This document shows, one piece after another, positions 24,992 through 33,500 of a stretch of 51,285 bases of DNA. The notes below the pieces were generated by a model. The model was not told the DNA's origin and searched no databases. It worked only from the letters and a program-made list of their open reading frames with translations. Within the stretch, counting starts at the first letter, position 1. Every line of letters begins with the position of its first letter. Origin of the DNA: Bacteroidota bacterium (GTDB taxonomy: Bacteria > Bacteroidota > Bacteroidia > Chitinophagales > Saprospiraceae); assembly GCA_963169325.1 (NCBI GenBank), contig CAUJEY010000134.1, positions 1-51,285 of the forward strand, given 5' to 3'. Position numbers and translations under genes: made by a program.

Positions 24992-27900
24992 ATATTTCTT
25001 CGAAAAAAGCGTACCAACAAAACGCCGCACCCCATCAACCCTGCCCCGGCGAGCAGCCAAACATACCAGGGCGTCTGCCGGAAAGCCGGCGGCAGGGGGC
25101 GTTCGTCGCCCCACAGGGTAAAACCTGCCCAGAAATAGGGATGTGCGTCGGCGCCTTTGTGGTCTGCGAGATAATTCCGGCGCGCCGACGCCAGCGCCAG
25201 GCTCTTGTTTTTACCTGCCCATAACGGCTCAAACAAATCGCGCATCAAACCCGGCGTGCGCCGGTCGTCCACGTTCCAACGGGCAGCCAGCAGGCTACCC
25301 GCCCCGGCGCATTGGAAGGCCCGGGCAATACTTTGCATTCCTTCGCCACGATACAGGATGCCCGCCGCAGTTTGGCAGGCGCTGAGCACGATCAGGTCGG
25401 CGGGCAGTTTCAATCCGTAAATCTCCCCGACGGACAAAATGCCATCCTGAGGCAAACTTCCGGCCGGTTCGGTGAAGGCGATGTACGAGGCTGCCGGCTG
25501 CCGGTCGTTCATTACGCCATGCGTGGATAACAACAACACGCCGTATTGTGGCCCCAATCGTAAAAAAGCCTGTTTGCCGGCATCGGCGCCGCTGCGCGCA
25601 ATACCGCCCGCGACTTCCTGCACGGCGCCGATTTCCTGCACGTTGTGTTGCAGCGGTTTCAGGCCGCGGCTGTTATGGGTAAAATCGGGGGCGAAGGCCA
25701 GCAGCCCCGATTCGACCCGCTTTTCCGGCCTTCCGCGTATTTGCAGCCAGGCCCCGGCCGATTGAACATAAGTGACCGCATGTCGCTGTATCCAGTAGGT
25801 GTGTTGCTCGAAGCGGAAAGCCGTTTTTCCCGTTTCCGTTACCAAGGCTTCGAAGGGTAAAATATGTAAAATACCGTCGGGGATGAGGAGCACTTCGGGC
25901 TTTAAAAACGGTTCGAGCGGCGCAACCAGCCGGCGGTATAATAGTTGACCCAGGCGCAGCATATCCGCAAACGCGGCGTCGCGTTGCCGGTCGGCTACCA
26001 ACTGCGGATGCCGGGAACACCAGGCCGTGAATTGTTCTACGTCTGTGGCAGCGGGGGCGACATCCAGCGTTTTTACCAGAAAAGTATCGGCGGTGCACAC
26101 GAATGCGTACACGGCGCTATCCGTCCAGTAGTACGACAGCAGCGATTGTTGGGGGCGCAAGTGGCGTCTCACCTGATCCGGCCCGGGCACATACCGGGGA
26201 AGGCCGGACGGCGCCGGGCCGGCGGACGCCCAAAGTTGAGCCTGCCAGTCTAATTTTTGTAAAAAACTGCTTTTGAACGTTTCCGCGTATTGCCAGGCTT
26301 TGCCGGGTTGTTTAAGTGCCATACAGGCCTCCACAGCCAGATCGAAAGGGGCGTCGAAGATCTGCTGGATTTCGATCACGCCGGCTTCCGTCAATAATTT
26401 GTTTTTTAAATCGTGCAGCAGGGTAATGGCTTCCTGTGCGGCCGACAATGTCGCCTGCCAGTCGACGGCCTTTCCGGACGTCCGGGCCATCATGCGCCTG
26501 GTTTTGGCCAATGCCACGCGGGCTTGCAGGTTTTCGTAGGGGTAAAAACCCGGGGGGAGCAGCGCGAGCGCCTGTTGGTAGCGGGTCAGGGCGGCGGGCC
26601 ATTGTTTTTGGCGGTAGTGCCAGTCGCCCCGGTGCAGGGTGATGGCAAACGACACATCGGGCCGCTGCCGGGGCGCCTGTTGTCCGGCCTGTTGCAGCGC
26701 GCGCGCGGCCTTGTCGAAATCGCCGGTTTCCAGCAGGCAACAGGCTATTTTATCCAAAGCGGCGGCGTGTTCGGCCCGGGCGGACGGCAGGCCGGCCAAT
26801 TGATCGGCGGCGCGTTGGAAGTAATAGCGGGCGACCGGCCAGTCGCGCCGGTCGAAAAAACAGCTCCCGGTATTGAGCAGTGCGGCGGCGGCGCCCTGCC
26901 GGTTGGCGGAGTTGGGTTCCGATTGCAGGAACAGGTTGACGGCCTCGGTCAACAGGGGCAGGGCATCTTCGCTTTGGTCGCGGTAGCGCAACACCAGGCC
27001 GAGGCTGTTGAGGGCGTTCGCTTTTTCGGCGGGCAAGGAGAGGAGGCCGTCTAAGGCCTTGCGCAGGACGGTTTCTGCCGCGGCGAAATCGCCCAGGTCG
27101 AACAGGGCGTTGCCCAAGTGCAACAGACATTCTCCGCGCAGGCGAGGCGACAAATCCGGCAGGGAATCCGCTATCGCCAGCGCCTGCCGTAAATACTGTA
27201 CGCCGGCCTCCGGGCGCCCCTGCCGGGTAAGGGTTTTACCCAGGGCGCTGAGTAGCGACACCGACATACTGTGCCGGCGCCCCGTCGAATCTAATTGTAT
27301 CCGGTAGGCGCGTTGCAGCAGGGCAGCTGCCGAATCGGCGCGTTCCTGCTCGTCCATGACCCCGGCCAGGCCGTACAACATATTGATTAGTCGTGGGCTG
27401 GTGGGGCCGTGCCGACGTTCGGCGAGTTGCAGCGCCCGGTGGAGAAAAATACCGGCTTTTTCAATATCCGGTTCCAGCCGGTAGTATTGCCCAAGGCTGT
27501 TGTAAAGTGGAATCAACTGCGGGCTGCCCTGCCCGAAAAGCCGTTCCTTGATGCGCAACGCCTCTTTGAACCATTTGCCGGCTTCGCGGTGGCGGCCCAT
27601 ATCGAGCAGGCAGTTGCCGATGTTTTGCAGGCTGTTGGCCGTTTCTTCGTGTGCCGGACCCAAGGCCCGGCGCCGGATACCGAGCGCTTTTTGGTGGGCG
27701 GCCAGGGCTTCGTCGAGGCGGCCGCCCTGGCGCAACGCACTGCCCTGCAACGACCAGGCGAGGGCCTGTACCGGCAGCCCGGCGCCCGGTGGAAGCGCCC
27801 GCAACAAGGCGGCGCAGCTGTCGGCCGCCGCTTGCCAGACATCGTTGCGCAGCAAAGGACGCCAGCCTTCGATACGCTTTTCCAGCAGTGCCTGTTCCGA

Positions 27901-28044
27901 CTGGCCGGACAAAACTGCGGGCAGACATACGCCGGAAAGGATAAAAACGAGTAAAAAATGTATGACTGCGCCCCAGTAGGAATGCAGGGGATGACCTACT
28001 TTTACCTTCTCAAAATTTATTTTACGATTTAAGGGTACGTCCAC
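24988..28044 (-). CDS. TPR-CHAT protease-like protein with signal and C-terminal membrane anchor
   Basis: A 1018-residue protein. A hydrophobic export segment lies at about 28-46 after a long N-region (start uncertain, but the ATG at 28042-28044 is the only good one). Residues about 60-520 are tetratricopeptide repeats (for example ALAAHQKALGIRRRALG, EAGKWFKEALRIKERLFG). The CHAT domain (about 620-960) holds the presumed dyad His842 (LLLSTHGVMND) and Cys890 (VLSACQTAAG). A hydrophobic helix at about 993-1012 followed by RFFRRN would anchor it, placing TPR and CHAT parts in the periplasm. CHAT is a caspase-fold protease family often activated by partner binding through TPRs. Divergent by 20 bases from the ECF sigma gene and convergent with the porP-like gene. 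Confidence 0.92.
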   Translation of the reverse strand: MDVPLNRKINFEKVKVGHPLHSYWGAVIHFLLVFILSGVCLPAVLSGQSEQALLEKRIEGWRPLLRNDVWQAAADSCAALLRALPPGAGLPVQALAWSLQGSALRQGGRLDEALAAHQKALGIRRRALGPAHEETANSLQNIGNCLLDMGRHREAGKWFKEALRIKERLFGQGSPQLIPLYNSLGQYYRLEPDIEKAGIFLHRALQLAERRHGPTSPRLINMLYGLAGVMDEQERADSAAALLQRAYRIQLDSTGRRHSMSVSLLSALGKTLTRQGRPEAGVQYLRQALAIADSLPDLSPRLRGECLLHLGNALFDLGDFAAAETVLRKALDGLLSLPAEKANALNSLGLVLRYRDQSEDALPLLTEAVNLFLQSEPNSANRQGAAAALLNTGSCFFDRRDWPVARYYFQRAADQLAGLPSARAEHAAALDKIACCLLETGDFDKAARALQQAGQQAPRQRPDVSFAITLHRGDWHYRQKQWPAALTRYQQALALLPPGFYPYENLQARVALAKTRRMMARTSGKAVDWQATLSAAQEAITLLHDLKNKLLTEAGVIEIQQIFDAPFDLAVEACMALKQPGKAWQYAETFKSSFLQKLDWQAQLWASAGPAPSGLPRYVPGPDQVRRHLRPQQSLLSYYWTDSAVYAFVCTADTFLVKTLDVAPAATDVEQFTAWCSRHPQLVADRQRDAAFADMLRLGQLLYRRLVAPLEPFLKPEVLLIPDGILHILPFEALVTETGKTAFRFEQHTYWIQRHAVTYVQSAGAWLQIRGRPEKRVESGLLAFAPDFTHNSRGLKPLQHNVQEIGAVQEVAGGIARSGADAGKQAFLRLGPQYGVLLLSTHGVMNDRQPAASYIAFTEPAGSLPQDGILSVGEIYGLKLPADLIVLSACQTAAGILYRGEGMQSIARAFQCAGAGSLLAARWNVDDRRTPGLMRDLFEPLWAGKNKSLALASARRNYLADHKGADAHPYFWAGFTLWGDERPLPPAFRQTPWYVWLLAGAGLMGCGVLLVRFFRRNI

Positions 28045-28064
28045 GGTTAAATTTCCACCAATTT

Positions 28065-28685
28065 ATGAAAACAGTTCAGATGAGTCCGCCGGATCTAACT
28101 GCCGCTTTGCTCGGTACCGATCCACAACGACGCAATCAGGCTTTTAAAACGCTTTATATGAGTCCGGTAATCAATGGTAAAATTCGGGATTGGGCAAAGA
28201 TGTACAACCTGCGCGACAAAACATCCGACGATGTGCTGCAGGAAGGCGTTATTCTGCTCGACGAGTTGATCCGAACCGGGCGTTTTAGGGGCGACAGCCG
28301 GGTGGAAACCTTTCTGCTCGGGATTTGCAAAAACCTGATTCGCGACAGCGTGAAAAAAGTAAACCGCGTGGTGCTGAAAGATTCTTTCAACGATGCGGCG
28401 CTTTCTTCGGAAGACGATGTGGCCGATCATCTCGAACTGTCCGAACTGACCCAGGCCGAACAACGCCGCGACAACGCTTTGCAGGAAGCCATGCGCCAAC
28501 TCACCGACAAATGCCGGGAAGCCCTGAGCCTCTATTACTTCGAACAAAAAACCATGGCCCAAGTAGCCGAGGCCCGCAATCTGGCCAACGCCGAACAAGC
28601 CAAAAAAGCCGTGTTCCGCTGCCGCGAATCGCTGCGCGGATTAGTGAGCGAACATCCGGCCCTGGGCGCCGCCTTCAACCGTTAA
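28065..28685 (+). CDS. ECF-type RNA polymerase sigma factor
   Basis: A 206-residue sigma-70 family factor. Region 2 is at about 25-100 (DVLQEGVILLDELIRTGRFRG, VETFLLGICKNLIRD) and region 4 at about 145-200 (LTDKCREALSLYYFEQKTMAQVAE, AKKAVFRCRESLRGL). The length is slightly above typical ECF proteins. It is followed after 27 bases by a putative membrane anti-sigma protein and diverges from the CHAT gene with 20 bases between start codons, so their promoters must overlap the opposite coding region or lie within the leader. It probably directs a regulon including its own locus; targets cannot be seen. Confidence 0.9.
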   Translation: MKTVQMSPPDLTAALLGTDPQRRNQAFKTLYMSPVINGKIRDWAKMYNLRDKTSDDVLQEGVILLDELIRTGRFRGDSRVETFLLGICKNLIRDSVKKVNRVVLKDSFNDAALSSEDDVADHLELSELTQAEQRRDNALQEAMRQLTDKCREALSLYYFEQKTMAQVAEARNLANAEQAKKAVFRCRESLRGLVSEHPALGAAFNR

Positions 28686-28712
28686 TCGTCAAACTAAAAA
28701 AAGAAAAACGCC

Positions 28713-29477
28713 ATGAACGAACAATATACCAATTTCGACCGCATAGAGGCCTACCTGTTCGGGCAAATGACCGCCGCGGAAGCCGCCGAATTCGAACGCG
28801 CCATGGCCGCAGACGCCGCCCTCGCCGCCGAGGTGGAACAACAACGCCTCGAACACCGCGCTATGGAACTCCTGCTGCGCGAAGAACTGAAAGCCAACCT
28901 CGACAACTGGAAGGTGGAAAAGCAGTCGGCGGCAGCGGGTGAAGGCGGCGCCAAGGTGGTGCCGATCGGGTCCAACCGCCACCTGCTGTACCGCATCGCC
29001 GCCGCCGCCGTTGTGCTGTTCATCGTCGGGTTTTTCTCCCGCCAATTGTTCTTCGGCGTCGACGAGGAAGCCCTGGCCATGCAATACTTCGAGGGCAGTG
29101 GCATCGGCAGTCGCGGCGACAGCACCGATCCACTCTCGCCCGTGTACGACGCCATGAGCCGCCAGGACTGGCGCGCCGCCCTCATCGCCCTCGACGGCGT
29201 ACAAGGGGACGCCTTTCGGCAAACCGCCCTGCAACTGCGCGGCGAATGTCACTTCCGGCTCAAAGAATACACCGCCGCCGCCGATACCTTCCGCCGGCTG
29301 CTCGACAGCGGCGTAACGCCCGACCAGCAAGACAAAACCGAATGGCAACTGCTGCTGGCTTATGTGGCCGAAGGCAAACACCCGGATGAGCAACGGGAAT
29401 TAATAGAGCGTATAGTTGGGGATAAGGGGCATAGTTATAGTGGGGAGGTGGAGCGACTGAGGAATAAGTTGGAGTAA
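28713..29477 (+). CDS. Putative membrane anti-sigma factor with TPR-like periplasmic domain
   Basis: A 254-residue protein. The N-terminal cytosolic part (about 1-70) has the anti-sigma-like pattern IEAYLFGQMTAAEAAEFERAM and no zinc-binding CxxC. One membrane helix lies at about 91-109 (LLYRIAAAAVVLFIVGFFS). The C-terminal part contains TPR-like helices (RQTALQLRGECHFRLKEYTAAADTFRRLL). Position directly after the ECF gene supports an anti-sigma role in which the periplasmic TPR domain senses a signal. The pairing with a TPR-CHAT protein next door is suggestive. Anti-sigma assignment is inferred from context and architecture. Confidence 0.75.
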   Translation: MNEQYTNFDRIEAYLFGQMTAAEAAEFERAMAADAALAAEVEQQRLEHRAMELLLREELKANLDNWKVEKQSAAAGEGGAKVVPIGSNRHLLYRIAAAAVVLFIVGFFSRQLFFGVDEEALAMQYFEGSGIGSRGDSTDPLSPVYDAMSRQDWRAALIALDGVQGDAFRQTALQLRGECHFRLKEYTAAADTFRRLLDSGVTPDQQDKTEWQLLLAYVAEGKHPDEQRELIERIVGDKGHSYSGEVERLRNKLE

Positions 29478-29497
29478 AGAGATATTCATCGTTTTTT

Positions 29498-29505
29498 TAC
29501 ATTTG
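29498..29505 (+). promoter_or_regulatory. TAnnTTTG promoter box of the split PKD adhesin
   Basis: TACATTTG matches the Bacteroidota -7 consensus exactly. A TTG lies 26 bases upstream (29469-29471), slightly beyond the usual 17-23 spacing. Transcription would start about 25-30 bases before the ATG at 29540. Confidence 0.45.
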
Positions 29506-29539
29506 TTTTTTATCCTTATATGCCTGAAAATTACCCAAG

Positions 29540-30532
29540 ATGAAACAATTTAAACACTCCAACAGGCCCGGTTTCCTGTTATACCAATTGAATAATTCAA
29601 TCCGGAAATGCTTTTTAGGCTTGGCCTTATTTTTTATTTTTTTATTGAATTTAAAAGCGCAATGCCCGGGAAATTTGACTTTTACTCCCAGTGGTTTTAT
29701 CTGCAACGCTGCGCAGCAGACATATAACTTTAATTTTAACTTGCGCTCCCCTGTGAGTGTATCTCCAAACCAGTGGAATGGCTACTTGGTCACTTCGAGC
29801 GTAGGAACAGTGAGTTTGTTGTGCCAGGGAGCGGTGCCAACGCCACCTTGTATCTGGCCATTTATTTATACTCCGGTTTGTGGTTGTGACGGTAATACCT
29901 ATTCCAACGGCGATCACGCAGCTTGTTATGGGATAACAAGTTCGACATCAGGCACTTGTACCGGAAACATTCCTGTGGCCTTTGTAGTGACCGGTATACC
30001 GCAGGGGCAAACAGCCAACATCTATGTAACGGTATTCATATACGATGTTAGTAGCGGCAATGTCGTTACCTGCGAATATACTTTCCAATCACTGGCGCCT
30101 CCTACACCCGGTGTGCCGACATCGATTACTGGTCAAACGTCGATATGTACCCAAGCAGAGGCTACCTACCAGTGCCCTTCCGTGGCGAATGCGACCGGCT
30201 ATACCTGGACGGTTCCATCCGGCGCACAAATCCTCAACGGGCAAGGTACCAGAACAGTGACCGTTCGATGGGGGAACAGTGGAGGCGATATCTGCGTAAA
30301 AAGCCAAAACGGTTGTGGGATGAGCGCACCCCGCTGTGTGAGCGTTGATGTCCGGCCTCCGGTGAACATTCAAAATATCACAACCAGCGGTCTTGTTGGC
30401 ACCTTCCAGGCTTCCGGGGGCTTGCCCCAGAACAATGGCTCCACCTATGCTTCTGTGACTATGAGTTTACAGGGCAATCCTGGCGTGACGGCTACGCTAA
30501 ATACGCCGCCTTTTACACACAAGAGACGGTAA
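29540..30532 (+). CDS. N-terminal fragment of a frameshifted T9SS adhesin (signal peptide, Kazal-like motif)
   Basis: A 330-residue fragment. It has a signal peptide after a long N-region (hydrophobic core about 24-40, LGLALFFIFLLNLKA). A Kazal-type inhibitor-like motif lies at about 104-140 (YTPVCGCDGNTYSNG...C). Ig-like modules follow (about 185-330). The frame ends in PPFTHKRR-stop, whereas the paralogous protein at 38099 continues PPFTHEDTVNFTVPQAG. The matching continuation (ETVNF.CPQAGTY) is present here in the next frame from 30523. Adding one base between 30520 and 30523 would join it to the downstream 1964-residue frame. Either a recent mutation, a sequencing error, or less likely a recoding site. 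Without the join, the rest of the adhesin has no export signal. Confidence 0.85.
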   Translation: MKQFKHSNRPGFLLYQLNNSIRKCFLGLALFFIFLLNLKAQCPGNLTFTPSGFICNAAQQTYNFNFNLRSPVSVSPNQWNGYLVTSSVGTVSLLCQGAVPTPPCIWPFIYTPVCGCDGNTYSNGDHAACYGITSSTSGTCTGNIPVAFVVTGIPQGQTANIYVTVFIYDVSSGNVVTCEYTFQSLAPPTPGVPTSITGQTSICTQAEATYQCPSVANATGYTWTVPSGAQILNGQGTRTVTVRWGNSGGDICVKSQNGCGMSAPRCVSVDVRPPVNIQNITTSGLVGTFQASGGLPQNNGSTYASVTMSLQGNPGVTATLNTPPFTHKRR

Positions 30533-30564
30533 ACTTTAATTGTCCACAAGCGGGTACATATGTT

Positions 30565-33500
30565 GTGACCGCAACCGACGACGACGGCTGTAGTGGGACT
30601 GCCACCTTGACCGTTTCAGGGAGTACTACTTGTGCCGCCCCTGGCATACCGACGCTCACCAAAGCCGGCCACACCTACCTGGACCTTGCCTGGGGTGATT
30701 CCCTTCCGGGGAGTAACTACGCCTATGAAATTCGCCGCCGCATATCGCCGAATGGCGCCTGGAGTTCCGATACACTGGCGCCGTATATACCGGTTTACTA
30801 TTGCGGCGGCCCGCAAAACACAGTCGACCCACCAGCTGCCACCCGCTTAAATAACCTGCTTCCGTGTACGAGTTACGATATTCAGGTGCGCAAAATTTGC
30901 TCATATGGTGAACCGGACGAATCGACAACCACTTGGTCGGGCAGCGCGACACATTCAACCAAGGAATGCGGAAATGCCTATTACACTGCCAATTGCCACC
31001 CGGTTGCCCAGGAGCCCGATTGGATCACGATCTCGAATTTTGGTTTCGGACCGCTACAGGATACTACCGGCCATTGTAGCGCATGTGCGGGTTGCGGCAG
31101 CACCGGCGACGGCTATTTGTACCAATCGCTGTTGTCGTTCCGGATAGATACTGGACAAACGTATACCGCCGGTTATACCGTGGAGACCGGTTCGCAAACC
31201 ACAAGCGGTTACTTAAAAATCTGGCTCGACCTCAATCTGGATCTCGATTTCAATGATGCGGGTGAGTTGTTGCTGAACAAACCGGTAACTGCGGGCAGTC
31301 CGCAATCTTGGCCTGTCACCATCCCGGCAAATGCCTCGGTGGGTGGTTCGCGGATGCGGGTGCTGTTGAGTCCGGTTTCCAGTTCGGAGCCTTGTGCGGT
31401 GTTTGATGCCGGCGCCGTACGTGATTATCCGGTGCTGCTGGGGTTGGATTGTACCGGTCCGCCGACGGCTAATTTGACTTATACCTACAACGGCCTGGAC
31501 TATACCTTCAACAATACTTCGAGCGGCGGCACGACCTATCACTGGGATTTTGGCGATGGCAATACCAGTACGGCTCTGAACCCGACGCATACCTATACAG
31601 CCGCCGGTTTTTACACCCTGGTTTTGACCGTTGGAAACCCCTGTGGCACAAGTACAAAAACGGTATTAATCCATACCGTTCCCACTGCGGATTTTTCGGC
31701 GGACCCGTTTTCCGGTTGCGCTACCTTAACGGTAGGATTTACCAATGCATCTTCCTCGAATGCGACTGCGTTTGTTTGGCAATTCCCCGGAGGGCAACCT
31801 GCGTCTTCCAACCTGGCAAACCCCATTGTGCAATACCAAAACGCCGGTACCTATACCGTGACCCTGACTGTCCTTAACGGCAGTGGTGCAACAACCGAAA
31901 CGAAAACGGATTATATTGTAGTTCAAAACATTCCGGTCGCCGATTTTACAAAATCGGTGAATGGCCTCGGGGTCACTTTTAGCAATAGCTCCAGCGGCGC
32001 CAGCTCTTATCTTTGGAATTTTGGCGACGGATTTACCAGTATCCAAGCCAATCCGGTACATACCTACCAGACCGGCGGTACGTATACGGTCATGCTAACC
32101 GCCACAAATGATTGTGGGAGTGCGACTACAACCCAAACGGTTTCTCTTACCGGACCGCCTATTGCCAGTTTCATTGCTAACCCAACTTCGGGATGCGGAC
32201 CACTCACCGTACAATTTACCAACACTTCGAGCGGTATTCCAAGCTCGTACGCCTGGTCATTTCCCGGCGGAAGCCCTTCCAGTTCGACGCTGCAAAACCC
32301 CGCAGTAGTGTACAACACACCGGGTACTTATACCGTCACACTCACAGCAAGTAACGCAAGTGGCAGCAATACGGCCTCACAAGTGAATTTCATTACGGTC
32401 AATGCCGGACCTATAGCCGGGTTTACCAGTTCAGTGGCTGGTGTTGTTGCAACATTTACGAATACAACTACAAATGGTGTTTCATATAGTTGGAATTTTG
32501 GCGACAGCCAAACCAGCACAGCACAAAACCCAAGCCATGCCTATACTCAGGATGGTACATACTCGGTGACCCTGACGTCGACCAATCCCTGCGGTACAAG
32601 CACGGCAAGCCACGTCGTGGTCATCGTAACGCCGCCCACCGCTAATTTCAGCGCGACGCCGGCTACTGGTTGCGGTCCCCTGACGGTACAATTTACCAGC
32701 ACGTCTTCGGCCAATTCGATCACGTACGCCTGGGCATTTCCGGGAGGGACTCCGTCCAGTTCGACGGCCCAAAATCCGACGGTGGTGTACAATACACCGG
32801 GCGTCTATACTGTCAGTCTCACGGTCAGCAACAACGCCGGAAGTAACACGGCAACGAAGACCAACTTTATCACGGTCAATCCCGGACCCACAGCCGGATT
32901 TACCAGTTCCGTTGCCGGGGCTACTGCAACGTTTACCAATACGTCCGTAAACGGGGCGACCTACAGCTGGGCTTTTGGCAACGGCCAAACCAGTACAGCC
33001 CAAAATCCATCCCATACCTATATCAACGACGGCATGTACACGGTGACCCTGACGGCGACTAATGCCTGCGGCACCAGCACCGCAAGCCAAGTCGTGGTCA
33101 TTGTAACGCCGCCCACCGCCAATTTCAGCGCGGCGCCGGCTACTGGTTGCGGCCCCCTGACGGTGCAATTTAGTAGCACATCTTCAGCCAATTCGATCAC
33201 GTATACCTGGGCATTCCCGGGAGGGACTCCGTCCAGTTCGACGGCCCAAAATCCGACGGTGGTCTACAATACGCCGGGCGTCTATACCGTCAGCCTCACG
33301 GTCGGGAACAACGCCGGAAGTAATAAGGCAACGAAGACCAACTTTATCACGGTCAATCCCGGACCCACAGCGGGATTTACTAATTCCGTTATCGGCGCTA
33401 CCGCTACGTTTAACAATACGTCCGTAAACGGCGTAACCTACAGCTGGGCTTTTGGCGACGGCCTAACCAGCACAGCCCAAAATCCATCCCACACCTATAC

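Noticed and set aside
30515-30532. Programmed ribosomal frameshift site
   Set aside because: There is no clear slippery heptamer or downstream pseudoknot, and the paralog encodes the same stretch in one frame; a deletion or read error is simpler.
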